This document shows, in pieces, positions 33,327 to 40,739 of a DNA stretch of 41,694 nt. The notes beneath the pieces are model-generated. The model saw only the letters and a program-made list of their open reading frames with translations. It ran no database searches and was not told the DNA's origin. Source of the DNA: Candidatus Thorarchaeota archaeon. Lineage in GTDB: Archaea; Asgardarchaeota; Thorarchaeia; Thorarchaeales; Thorarchaeaceae. Position 1 is the stretch's first letter; the number at the start of each line of letters is the position of its first letter. The DNA is taken from contig JAEORO010000015.1 in NCBI GenBank assembly GCA_016840855.1, positions 1-41,694 of the forward strand. Reading direction: 5' to 3'. Both the position numbers and the translations under genes were made by a program.

Positions 33327-34139
33327 ATGACAATGTCGAAAATTCAAGTACCACCTGAAATTGTTGAGAATATGAAAGACATCAAACATAAAATCGTCGT
33401 TCTTTCAGGTAAAGGTGGTGTTGGAAAGACAACCGTCGCCACCAATTTAGCAGTATCATTTGCTAAACAAGGAAAATCCACTGGCATTGTGGACGTAGAT
33501 ATCTATGGTCCAAATGTGCCTAAACTTCTTGGACTAGAAGGACTACATCCTACCGGAGATGGAGAATTCATCGAACCAATAGTAGGTCCTGAAGGAGTAA
33601 AGGTCATGAGCATGGGATTCCTTCTGAGAAAGGACGATGATGCAGTTGCATGGCGAGGACCATTAGTAGCTAGGGCAATTAGTCAATTTCTTGCTAATGT
33701 TAGATGGGGAGAGCTAGACATGCTTGTTGTTGACCTCCCACCTGGAACAGGCGATGAGATACTTAGTATATTGCAATCAATTCCTAAAATTGATGGGGTT
33801 GTCATCGTTTCAACACCTCAAGAAGTAGCTGTACTTGATGCACGAAGAGCAATCCAATTGGTTAGGAAAATGAATGTGCCGGTTCTTGGAATCATAGAGA
33901 ACATGTCCGAATTTGTATGTCCAAAATGTGGTGAGTCATATAAGATATTTGGAGAAGGTGCTGCGAAGAGAGCAACAGAAGAGTATGGTGTTGACCACCT
34001 TGGGAAATTACCCCTTGACCCCCGAATCATCACGCTTAGTGATGAAGGGACTCCTTTTGTTATGCAGGAACCAGATTCAAAAGCTGCTCATGCTTTTTCT
34101 GTACTTGTTGATAAACTAGCCACAAAGATTCAGATGTAA
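33327..34139 (+). CDS. Mrp/NBP35-family iron-sulfur cluster carrier ATPase
   Basis: 270 aa. Deviant Walker A GKGGVGKTT at 28-36, DVDIYGPNVPKLLG, VDLPPGTGDE and the cluster-binding CPKC (C198, C201) in ENMSEFVCPKCG. These P-loop proteins form dimers that bridge a 4Fe-4S cluster and pass it to apo-proteins in the cytosol. The many Fe-S proteins of such an archaeon would be the clients. No partner gene is adjacent. Confidence 0.94.
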   Translation: MTMSKIQVPPEIVENMKDIKHKIVVLSGKGGVGKTTVATNLAVSFAKQGKSTGIVDVDIYGPNVPKLLGLEGLHPTGDGEFIEPIVGPEGVKVMSMGFLLRKDDDAVAWRGPLVARAISQFLANVRWGELDMLVVDLPPGTGDEILSILQSIPKIDGVVIVSTPQEVAVLDARRAIQLVRKMNVPVLGIIENMSEFVCPKCGESYKIFGEGAAKRATEEYGVDHLGKLPLDPRIITLSDEGTPFVMQEPDSKAAHAFSVLVDKLATKIQM

Positions 34140-34167
34140 TAGTCATTCAAATTAGAAAAGGGACAGA

Positions 34168-34659
34168 TTATTCTTCTTCAACAATATCATCACCGATGTC
34201 TTCGAAAGGTTCTTCATCTGATTCAGATTCAGTAACTTCTTCGACTTCTTGATCTTCGGCCTCTTCTCTATCCTCTACTACTTCCTCTCGCTCTTCAGTA
34301 TCCAGCTCCTCGACTTCTTCCTCATCAGCATCCTCTAATTGAGGTTCCTGATCTACGACTTCAGTAGTGATGCCTGGTTTCAATCTGAGGATAAACACAT
34401 AGCCAAGAACGAAGCTGACTAGACCAAGCAGAATTGTTAACCATATAGCACCATCCAGACCAAACCATCTGACAGGATCAAGAGCAAGTTGAGTCCTTGG
34501 CCGGCCTAAAAGAAATGCCTGCAACCACATCGGAACTACAAACCCTAATGGAATACAGATTATCACTAGAAGAATGATGGATAATATGATCTCTGCGGTA
34601 TATTTGAGAATTCTTCTTATTGTGCTGTCAACAGCTTTCTTTGCCACAGACAATTTCAC
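34168..34659 (-). CDS. Two-span membrane protein with acidic tail
   Basis: 163 aa, GTG start. Two hydrophobic segments (about 20-45 and 70-93) are followed by a cytoplasmic tail in which about half of residues 100-163 are Glu or Asp. A basic N-terminus (KKAVDSTIRRILKY) suggests the start is inside. I do not recognise a family. The tail may bind basic partners or metal. Confidence 0.7.
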   Translation of the reverse strand: MKLSVAKKAVDSTIRRILKYTAEIILSIILLVIICIPLGFVVPMWLQAFLLGRPRTQLALDPVRWFGLDGAIWLTILLGLVSFVLGYVFILRLKPGITTEVVDQEPQLEDADEEEVEELDTEEREEVVEDREEAEDQEVEEVTESESDEEPFEDIGDDIVEEE

Positions 34660-34773
34660 TCGCCTTGCCTTGGCACTCTACGAACTCCATTAAAACCTTC
34701 TGGCTGAGAAACAGTTGCACCAAAAAACGAAGACCTTAATGGTGTTCAATATCTGTTAATTTGAGGAACACTT

Positions 34774-35262
34774 GTGACTGACAAGTACTGCCTTAGATGT
34801 GGGAGCACAAAACTTCAACCTGGTGTCATTTACGACCATTTTCAAGTTTCTAAAAACCCATTAATGGTTTATTGGAAATCCGACTCTATATTCGGTGGAG
34901 ATGCAGTCATACTTAATGCGATTGTCTGTATGTCATGTGGTCATACAGAGTTGGTTGCTGATCTCGGCATATACGCCCCATCAACACGATATGAATGTCC
35001 ACAATGTAAGGCGGTCTATGCTTATTATGAGGAGGATGAAATTTCTCCAAATGTTGTCAAGTGTCAAAATTGCAATAAAACCTTCAATATACCTACACCA
35101 AGGAAGTGTCCCTTGTGCGAAGCAGTGTATCGCTATAGTCAGGAAAAAATCAAAGAAGGTGCAATTATTTGTCAGAATTGCGGGAATCTTTTCTTAATAC
35201 AAGACTCAGGAGAGTCTGATCAACTAATTGATGATATCGAAGCTGGCTTGAAAGAAGAATAA
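34774..35262 (+). CDS. Triple zinc-ribbon protein
   Basis: 162 aa, GTG start with GAGGA upstream. There are three CxxC...CxxC ribbons: C6/C9 with C52/C55, C75/C78 with C97/C100, and C112/C115 with C133/C136. The second and third are repeats of each other (YECPQCKAVYAYYEED / KCPLCEAVYRYSQEK). Proteins of this build are often nucleic-acid or protein binders. Function unknown. Its 3' end meets the end of candidate RNA 1, transcribed toward it. Confidence 0.78.
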   Translation: MTDKYCLRCGSTKLQPGVIYDHFQVSKNPLMVYWKSDSIFGGDAVILNAIVCMSCGHTELVADLGIYAPSTRYECPQCKAVYAYYEEDEISPNVVKCQNCNKTFNIPTPRKCPLCEAVYRYSQEKIKEGAIICQNCGNLFLIQDSGESDQLIDDIEAGLKEE

Positions 35263-35380
35263 AGAGAGGAGGAGGGGGCCCGTGAAAACGAGCGAGTAGT
35301 TCGCCAGTCGGGTCGGACGTTTTTTGAGAGAGGGAGGGAGTGACAGTATTCATGATGGTCGCGATTCGGACCCCCTGTCC
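35262..35380 (-). ncRNA. Candidate small structured RNA 1
   Basis: A GC-rich island in AT-rich DNA. On the minus strand a 9-bp closing helix AGGGGGUCC / GGGCCCCCU joins 35376-35368 to 35281-35273. The same site on the plus strand would contain an A-C mismatch, so the minus strand is preferred. Inside is a small GCGA-loop-UCGC hairpin (35304-35292). A TATA box (CTTATATGC) is centred near 35406, 26 nt before GGACAGGGGG, the likely start. The 3' end runs into CUCCUCCUCUCUUUAUUCUUCUUU-like pyrimidine sequence, a suitable terminator. No convincing ORF. Not a tRNA or a known family that I recognise. Confidence 0.5.
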
Positions 35381-35402
35381 AAAATATAATATGAATTATT
35401 AG

Positions 35403-35409
35403 CATATAA
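35403..35409 (-). promoter_or_regulatory. TATA box of candidate RNA 1
   Basis: TTATATG on the minus strand, 30 nt from the closing helix of candidate RNA 1. Candidate RNA 2 has the same spacing. A second AT-rich element (35381-35390) is too close to serve the same start. Confidence 0.45.
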
Positions 35410-35474
35410 GGGTTATTCATATCCTGTTAGGGGTCTGAGGTGGAGAATTTTTCAACCATTGAACAGTTTGCGTT

Positions 35475-36431
35475 TCATGCTAACTTCTTTAGATCGATCT
35501 CAACTGCACTCAATTCTTTGTTCTTAATCTTATATTCCAAGGAGGTCAAGTTTCTCATCAGGGATTTCTCATAAACAACATAAACAACAGAAATGGGACC
35601 TAAAGCGAGTATTGGCGAAACAATTACTGCAGCCACAGGAATGAGGAAGATAAGCATAGTAAAACCACCAGGGGGAGGAGATGTCAGCATAAACTGGTAC
35701 CATTCAACGGTCTGGAAGATTGTAAAAACGTAGGCGACAACCGTTGAAATTCCAGCAAAACCTTTCAACATTTTAAGATACCAATTTCCCACGCCTTCAA
35801 TATCTGCGGTCGTCCTTGGTCTAGTTTTGAACTCACAGACTAGTCCTTTGTCTTGCATAAGCCACATAGGAGTAAATAGCAATACGATGAAACAAGAGAG
35901 TAGTAGAAGTATAAACAAAATAGCTAGACTGGTGACGATTGTTTCAGCCTCAGAAGCTATTTCACCGAAACTCTCGGACACAAAGATAGCATTTGCGAAA
36001 CTCCTGATATTTGAGATTGAATAGGAGATGCCAAGAGCAGCGAAAGCAGGCAGAATCATTCGTTTTGGTTGAGGAACAGAGATTTCGCGTTTATCAAAAT
36101 CCTGAATGTAGTAATTGTAGTTATTGTTTGTAAGATAACGGTGTAGCTTCCACAAGAACATGGATAATGATGGTGAAGCCACATAAACCAAGATTCCAAT
36201 CAATAATGAGAGAACATAAAGCCAAATGAAATCAAACAGAATGTTTCCGGGCAAAATCCGATATATACCAAGATTGGTATCAAATGGGAAGGCACCCATG
36301 AAGGTGAATACAACTGTCACAAATATTGTGATGAACACCAGTATTTGTATAGGAATCACAACTCTCCAGGAAACCTTTGGTCGTATTTCATCAACTGTGG
36401 ATAGAGTGCCATTGTTAGTCAGTAGATTCAA
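35475..36431 (-). CDS. Polytopic membrane protein of unknown function
   Basis: 318 aa with about six membrane spans (near 22-46, 62-88, 126-146, 165-192, 222-242 and 252-286). The C-terminal 30 residues are charged and cytoplasmic. The TTG at 36431 directly follows GGAG, an unusual spacing, so the true start may lie a few codons downstream. No transport signature is recognised. It is flanked on both sides by similar candidate small RNAs. Confidence 0.65.
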   Translation of the reverse strand: MNLLTNNGTLSTVDEIRPKVSWRVVIPIQILVFITIFVTVVFTFMGAFPFDTNLGIYRILPGNILFDFIWLYVLSLLIGILVYVASPSLSMFLWKLHRYLTNNNYNYYIQDFDKREISVPQPKRMILPAFAALGISYSISNIRSFANAIFVSESFGEIASEAETIVTSLAILFILLLLSCFIVLLFTPMWLMQDKGLVCEFKTRPRTTADIEGVGNWYLKMLKGFAGISTVVAYVFTIFQTVEWYQFMLTSPPPGGFTMLIFLIPVAAVIVSPILALGPISVVYVVYEKSLMRNLTSLEYKIKNKELSAVEIDLKKLA

Positions 36432-36656
36432 CTCCTATGTTATTCTACGCGAAGGTACTGGTAGAATTTATGCTCATCTCGTATAGGTTTACTAGTGGAC
36501 GGTTCCATTAACTAATTCCTCCATTATCTCTTGAGATCCTTATCCTAACATAGTAAATGGTACTTTTCTTGCTAGTTTGTCAGCAATCTACGGCTGCGAA
36601 AGATTACACGGACCATAAATTCGAGATATCGAAAAATCATGAAGTCATGATTAAGG

Positions 36657-36738
36657 GAAAAATGAGGAGGGAGAGAAGGGGGCCGTAGAGAACATGGAAG
36701 GAGGAGAGAACTTCTGAGAGAGAAAGGCCCCCTGGCCC
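36657..36738 (-). ncRNA. Candidate small structured RNA 2
   Basis: Transcribed leftward from about 36738 (GGGCCAGGGGGCC). A perfect 8-bp closing helix AGGGGGCC / GGCCCCCU joins 36733-36726 to 36684-36677. The 41-nt loop is almost all pyrimidine and contains CUCUCCUCCUUCC, which is complementary to Shine-Dalgarno sequence. After the helix comes UUCUCUCCCUCCUCA and a T6 run at 36657-36662, a good archaeal terminator. Start, helix and TATA have the same spacing as in candidate RNA 1. Alternatively it could be a leader/attenuator of the membrane protein gene at 35475-36431. Confidence 0.5.
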
Positions 36739-36755
36739 TATTGATATTAATGTTT

Positions 36756-36770
36756 AGAATATATTTAAGC
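36756..36770 (-). promoter_or_regulatory. Strong TATA box of candidate RNA 2
   Basis: GCTTAAATATATTCT on the minus strand, centred near 36763, about 25 nt before the expected start at 36738. It is the best TATA match in this part of the window and no protein gene on that strand starts near it. Confidence 0.5.
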
Positions 36771-36907
36771 AAATGTAAGATTGTGGAGATTTTTACTATA
36801 AATTTTCGTCAGTTTGGCACTTTATCATCAGTGAAAATGTACGACTCAATTGTCTGAACAATGATATTCGGGAATGAATAGCAACCCCAGTTACATTGAG
36901 CTAAGAA

Positions 36908-36915
36908 TTTTAAAT
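36908..36915 (+). promoter_or_regulatory. TATA box for a leaderless FKBP transcript
   Basis: TTTTAAAT is centred 25 nt before ATG 36937, and there is no ribosome-binding sequence between them. Confidence 0.5.
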
Positions 36916-36936
36916 CAGGAAGACTCGGGATAAGAC

Positions 36937-37266
36937 ATGTCAGGATTACAGATAGAAGACATTGTTGTGGGTTCCGGAAGTTCACCCAAGCAAGGACAAA
37001 CAGTTGTTGTCCATTACACTGGATGGCTGACGGATGGAAAGAAATTCGATAGTTCCGTTGATCGAGGACAACCTTTCGAGTTCAAGATTGGTATTGGTCA
37101 AGTCATCGAGGGATGGGATCAAGGTGTTTTAACCATGAAGGTAGGAGGCAAACGAAAATTGGTCATTCCTCCTGAACTCGCCTATGGAAACCGTGACGTG
37201 GGTGATGGGCTAATCCCTGCAAATTCTACACTTGTATTTGAGGTTGAACTACTGAAGCTAAAATGA
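36937..37266 (+). CDS. FKBP-type peptidyl-prolyl cis-trans isomerase
   Basis: 109 aa, a single FKBP domain: VVHYTGWLTDGKKFDSS, PFEFKIGIGQVIEGWDQGV, RKLVIPPELAYG and STLVFEVELL. It has the short form common in eukaryotes and bacteria, without the IF insert-in-flap domain that most archaeal FKBPs carry. This hints at transfer or an Asgard-specific form. It catalyses prolyl isomerisation in the cytoplasm. The start follows from the leaderless promoter. Confidence 0.95.
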   Translation: MSGLQIEDIVVGSGSSPKQGQTVVVHYTGWLTDGKKFDSSVDRGQPFEFKIGIGQVIEGWDQGVLTMKVGGKRKLVIPPELAYGNRDVGDGLIPANSTLVFEVELLKLK

Positions 37267-37335
37267 ATATTATTTGTCAGCAGACAAAAGACCCTATATT
37301 TTTTCAAATAAAAAATCCATCAAGAGGCTTGAATT

Positions 37336-37686
37336 TTGCGAACCCTAGCATTCGACGGTCAGTATACAAATAAAGTGATTAATTATCTATCTCATAATTA
37401 TGCAGCAGTAACAAGGAAAGTGCTTAACACCGACCAAGGAGTGATGGCAATCTTCATCCATGAAGAGTATGTCTTCAGGACTGGTTCATATCAGACCCTT
37501 ACATCTATTGTCGAGGCGAGTGGGAAATTTGGCCGTGCAACATTGACCGTTATTGGGAGTGGAGGTGGCGGAGGAATCTGCAATTTTAATTGGGGCTCTC
37601 ACTCTGCAGGCGAGGATACAGTAATCAGGAATGTTGAGAATCTAATTAACCATGAAACAAGAATGTACGCTGGAGATAGCTGGTAG
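37336..37686 (+). CDS. Hypothetical protein with glycine-rich loop
   Basis: 116 aa, TTG start. It looks like an alpha/beta protein: an N-terminal helix, strands VMAIFIHEEYVFRTGS and ATLTVIGSGGGGGICNF, then a C-terminal helix. The IGSGGGGGICNFNWGS stretch resembles a motif seen in small uncharacterised bacterial and archaeal proteins (DUF6054-like), from memory and not certain. A TATA-like CTATATTTTTT (37291-37301) lies about 40 nt upstream. Confidence 0.65.
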   Translation: MRTLAFDGQYTNKVINYLSHNYAAVTRKVLNTDQGVMAIFIHEEYVFRTGSYQTLTSIVEASGKFGRATLTVIGSGGGGGICNFNWGSHSAGEDTVIRNVENLINHETRMYAGDSW

Positions 37687-38042
37687 ACTTGTAATGTCTT
37701 GCATTTTCAGTTAATATTCAAAGCAGAGGTGGAACACCCTCAGATATTTTACTTTCCAAAATGGAACGAGAATTTCGGGGACACAGGAGGAAAATTGAGA
37801 TTCGCATGGTTGCTTGAGGAGGAGAGAAATATTGGTATTTCAGGAGAGAACCTCCCGCGCCCCATATTGAAATTTTTTAAAATATCTACTTAAATATTGT
37901 GTTAAATACAAATAAATTTGGATAAATTCAGATAATCACAATGATCTACCACGTATCAGAAAATACAATGAATTTGAAATATCTTCTCCGGATAACGAGT
38001 TTCTCCCTTCGATGACAAAGAAGATGATAGAAAATCAGGAAA
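37687..38042. other. 356-bp region without a supported protein gene
   Basis: It lies between the hypothetical gene ending at 37686 and the minus-strand gene ending at 38043. A 64-codon plus-strand frame (37699-37893) lacks a ribosome site and family features. The left half holds candidate RNA 3 on the minus strand. The right half (37880-38042) is very AT-rich without recognised signals. Confidence 0.5.
37770..37865 (-). ncRNA. Possible small RNA 3, related to candidates 1 and 2
   Basis: On the minus strand, GGGGCGCGGGAGG begins near 37863, about 30 nt from a TATA-like TATTTAAGTA (around 37893). GGGAG-GUUCU-CUCCU forms a short hairpin, and the decamer GUUCUCUCCU also occurs in candidate RNA 2. 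A pyrimidine stretch UUUCUCUCCUCCUC follows. The closing helix is only UGGGG/CCCCG (near 37776-37780), much weaker than in the other two. The 3' end is not defined. Confidence 0.3.
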
Positions 38043-38492
38043 CTACATCTGTGGTATCATGTTCATAACGATTGGCGCATAACCATGGGAAAAAACCTCG
38101 ACGACAAATGGATCACTTGCTTCTGCGACTTTGGTCCACGCACCATTATCCCGGCGATAATAAGCATATTGTGAAGAGCTACTACGAATCTCGATGATGG
38201 ACTTTGAAGGGATTTTATCAAGATCAGCAACTTCGAGCTTTCGATTACTTTTATGCTCATTATCTTCGGGTTTTGATAGAAAGACAGGAAATATACTACC
38301 AGCGTTGGGCAAGAGCAAAGCTACATGAGGCCGGTCAAGAGAGTTCCATCTCTTTGGAATAGGTGGATAACGGCATGTGAACGCACCTGTCGCAGAGCGA
38401 AGAACCAGATATGTACCCTCATCTATTGTCATCGAGTCAGTTACCTCTAGCGTGCTTTGCGAATGTTGGGATATTCCTGTACTGATTGTCAC
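38043..38492 (-). CDS. Hypothetical protein
   Basis: 149 aa, GTG start. Mostly predicted beta strands and turns, with strands such as TYLVLRSATGAFTCRYPP, HVALLLPNAGSIFPVFL and FVVEVFSHGYAPIVMNM. No signal peptide or membrane span. No family is recognised. TATA (minus, 38512-38523) is centred 25 nt before the GTG, so the mRNA is probably leaderless. Confidence 0.6.
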   Translation of the reverse strand: MTISTGISQHSQSTLEVTDSMTIDEGTYLVLRSATGAFTCRYPPIPKRWNSLDRPHVALLLPNAGSIFPVFLSKPEDNEHKSNRKLEVADLDKIPSKSIIEIRSSSSQYAYYRRDNGAWTKVAEASDPFVVEVFSHGYAPIVMNMIPQM

Positions 38493-38511
38493 ATAGAATA
38501 TTTACCCGAAA

Positions 38512-38523
38512 ATGTATATAACC
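38512..38523 (-). promoter_or_regulatory. TATA box for a leaderless GTG-start gene
   Basis: GGTTATATACAT on the minus strand, with spacing of about 25 nt to the GTG at 38492 and no Shine-Dalgarno between. Confidence 0.45.
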
Positions 38524-38546
38524 TTCAGTTGAGCACCTATCAAATT

Positions 38547-38565
38547 TCATCTCCCTTAGAGATGA
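38547..38565. other. Perfect 7-bp hairpin in an intergenic region
   Basis: TCATCTC, loop CCTTA, GAGATGA. It lies upstream of the promoter of the gene at 38043-38492 and downstream of the HAD gene ending at 38719. It could be the 3' structure of the HAD transcript or an operator. No T-run follows on the minus strand. Confidence 0.4.
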
Positions 38566-38718
38566 GATAGAGCTAAGCTAGACGCCATTTCAAAAGGATG
38601 ATCCTAAATAATACATTTGAATAATGCAAGGCGAAGAAACCTACTAGAATCAAAAATTGTGACAGGTCAATGATTTTTCTGGTTCCTTAACAATTGGCCA
38701 CGATGTTTGTATCTTATT

Positions 38719-39393
38719 TCATCCAAGAGCTGAGAGAACTGTTTCATAAACACCCTGCAATGATGAGAATACTCTAGATGCTCCTGCATCATATAGAACG
38801 TCAGCGGCAGTTTCACCAGTGCATACACCCCAGAACTCAATTCCAGCTCGTTTTGCCGCAGTAGCGTCAATAAGTGCATCACCAACGTATACAATCTCGC
38901 TTGGGAATACTCCTAAATCAGATGCAACTTTCAAAAGACCATCAGGATAGGGTTTTGGTTTTGGTGATTCGTGTCGAGTTTGAATTATATCAAAATTCTC
39001 TCTTAGTGGTATCTGTCTCATGATCATATCAAGAGCAGGTCTACCATTGTTAGTGAGGATTGCAAGCCCCAATCCTAAGTTTCGGAGTTTCATGACTATC
39101 TCTAGAGCCCCTTTGATTGGAGTTGCTGTTGCAGCAGCAAATCCTTCATGCCGACTTAGGATCTCATCAACCTCAGATTCCATTTGGTCCCATTCCTCTA
39201 TGGAGACCCCATTGTTCAAAAAATAATCTCTAGCCTTCCCAGTAGTACTGGATATTCCATCTGCAGGTTCTAAAAGCTCAAGAGGCAGGCCTTTGGTAAT
39301 GTAGTATTCCTTGGTATCTGTTCTCATATCCTCGAGAGGGAGCGTCAGATGGGTTATTGTACCATCCATATCAAACACCAAAGCTTTCAACAT
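38719..39393 (-). CDS. HAD-superfamily hydrolase, phosphoglycolate-phosphatase-like
   Basis: 224 aa. Motif I DMDGT near the start, motif II LTNNGRP, motif III lysine in ESPKPKPYPD, and motif IV VGDALIDATAAKRAG. An alpha-helical cap lies at about 20-90. The PGP/beta-phosphoglucomutase branch acts on small phosphomonoesters, but the substrate is not evident. It is separated from the alpha/beta hydrolase upstream by 62 bp on the same strand. Confidence 0.85.
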   Translation of the reverse strand: MLKALVFDMDGTITHLTLPLEDMRTDTKEYYITKGLPLELLEPADGISSTTGKARDYFLNNGVSIEEWDQMESEVDEILSRHEGFAAATATPIKGALEIVMKLRNLGLGLAILTNNGRPALDMIMRQIPLRENFDIIQTRHESPKPKPYPDGLLKVASDLGVFPSEIVYVGDALIDATAAKRAGIEFWGVCTGETAADVLYDAGASRVFSSLQGVYETVLSALG

Positions 39394-39455
39394 GAGCAGT
39401 CTACCAGCTCGATTGCAAAAAGACCGCTACTTAAGGATACCCTTAACCTCATCGA

Positions 39456-40100
39456 CTATTCAAGATAGAGCGTTCTAATGAAGTTGCGAATTGTTGAGAC
39501 CACAAGAGGGAGTGTTCTCTGGTAGAAATGGTCTTCATTCTCTAATGATACACAATTACTTGGATCAATTTTGATTGCTTCTGCTATTTCTCGTAGGTCA
39601 TCAAAGGGAATCATTTGATCAGACACTCCATGGAATAGGAGTACCGGACAATCAATGTTGGAGAGTTGTTCAACATTAAATCCACTTTCTGAAATAATCG
39701 CTCTTGACGCACTAAGTGAAATAAGAAAAGGAGGAGGTTTAATCAAAGCAGATCTCAATGCAGTAGATGCACCAAAAGAGTAACCGACTATTCCAACATC
39801 ATTGACCTTGATGTACGATTCAAGGAATTTGATTGCATTTAGAGTGTCCATTACTGCGCTCTTAATTCCGGAATATCCTTGAGGTGATGATGAAGTACCT
39901 CGGAAGTTAAATCGGAGTGTGGCAAAGTTCAGCTCACAAAAAACTTGTTCTAGTTTTATTACCACGTGGTTTTCCATGTCCCCCCCATAGAGTGGATGTG
40001 GATGCAACAAGACGACCCCTGTTTTGTTCATAGACCCTTTGTGTGTAATTATTCCATGAAGCTTGAAACCCTCAGAGAAGAATTCTACATGCTCAGACAT
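39456..40100 (-). CDS. Alpha/beta hydrolase
   Basis: 214 aa from ATG 40100. A GTG at 40112 would overlap the upstream gene by 4 bases. Oxyanion region LLHPHPLYGGDMENHV, RFNFRGTSSS, the nucleophile elbow GYSFGAS, an acid in GVSDQMIPFDDL and the His in EDHFY complete the triad. It resembles the COG2945-type hydrolases, small esterase-like enzymes of unknown substrate. It is 8 bases after the cysteine-rich gene, so the two are probably one operon. Confidence 0.88.
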   Translation of the reverse strand: MSEHVEFFSEGFKLHGIITHKGSMNKTGVVLLHPHPLYGGDMENHVVIKLEQVFCELNFATLRFNFRGTSSSPQGYSGIKSAVMDTLNAIKFLESYIKVNDVGIVGYSFGASTALRSALIKPPPFLISLSASRAIISESGFNVEQLSNIDCPVLLFHGVSDQMIPFDDLREIAEAIKIDPSNCVSLENEDHFYQRTLPLVVSTIRNFIRTLYLE

Positions 40101-40108
40101 CAGACAAT

Positions 40109-40615
40109 TCACTCATTTTTAGAAGGCTTGAAAACCAAAGCTTTGGTACAAGACCTGTTCATATCTGCTGGTCTCACAATTTCCATTTTGACTCCTGGAG
40201 CTATCGTTTCCCCTATTGTGCTGACGTATGGCCAACACGCAGACTCACAGTAAAGCTTGCCCTTCTTTTTGAATTCCTCATATTGAGGGCAATACGGATG
40301 GTCAGTAACTGCTCGGTTTTCACCGTCCCATGTCACATCCAACTTTGAGCCCATAATATGACCAATTAGAATCCAGGCATCGACTGCATCTCTAAGTGTT
40401 TCACCTAATCCTAGTTGATTTTTGATTGTCGCTGCATCCTGCTCTCCAAGATGTTGAAATATCTCAGACGTGGTTTCAAGTCCTTCTGCGCCAAATCTTC
40501 TTTCCAAGACATAAGACATTTCGGTTATCAGACGGAATAAGTTACTTCGGAGCTCGTTAACCTTGTTTCCAGATGGAATAATACCTTTCACAGCCATGGT
40601 TTTTAGTAAACCCAT
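40109..40615 (-). CDS. Cysteine-containing protein, possibly L-2-amino-thiazoline-4-carboxylate-hydrolase-like
   Basis: 168 aa from ATG 40615. A TTG at 40627 directly follows AAGGAG and is also possible. The N-terminal half is helical. The C-terminal half has a conserved-looking pattern CPQYEEFKKKGKLYCESACWPYV and a final RSCTKALVF strand. This recalls the ATC-hydrolase/DUF-type small proteins with a CP...C...C signature, assigned from memory at low certainty. It could bind a metal through the cysteines. Confidence 0.55.
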   Translation of the reverse strand: MGLLKTMAVKGIIPSGNKVNELRSNLFRLITEMSYVLERRFGAEGLETTSEIFQHLGEQDAATIKNQLGLGETLRDAVDAWILIGHIMGSKLDVTWDGENRAVTDHPYCPQYEEFKKKGKLYCESACWPYVSTIGETIAPGVKMEIVRPADMNRSCTKALVFKPSKNE

Positions 40616-40739
40616 TTCAAATTTCAACTCCTTGAGATTTTTCTTTTAAGACAAAAATCATGTAAATTAGTTTTATCCCTAATTACTTGAGCTGTAGGGA
40701 AATTACCATATAGGCAAAAGGTACAATAGTTTCATAATC

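Larger units (their letters stand above)
36432..36936. other. 505-bp region without protein gene
   Basis: It lies between the membrane protein (minus) and FKBP (plus). It contains candidate RNA 2 and its TATA box, the FKBP promoter, and AT-rich sequence elsewhere. A short inverted repeat TCATGA-AGTCATGA near 36638-36650 follows the T-run that ends the candidate RNA. I see no other feature. Confidence 0.5.

Noticed and set aside
35220-35420. 66-codon minus-strand frame across candidate RNA 1
   Set aside because: Low-complexity serine/proline tail, overlap with the zinc-ribbon gene, and no ribosome site.
36572-36772. 66-codon minus-strand frame across candidate RNA 2
   Set aside because: The predicted peptide is low-complexity (Ser, Leu, Pro, Arg) from the pyrimidine loop, with no ribosome site. 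The RNA reading explains the sequence better.
37699-37893. 64-codon plus-strand frame
   Set aside because: TTG start without a ribosome site or promoter at suitable distance and no recognisable family. It cannot be excluded.
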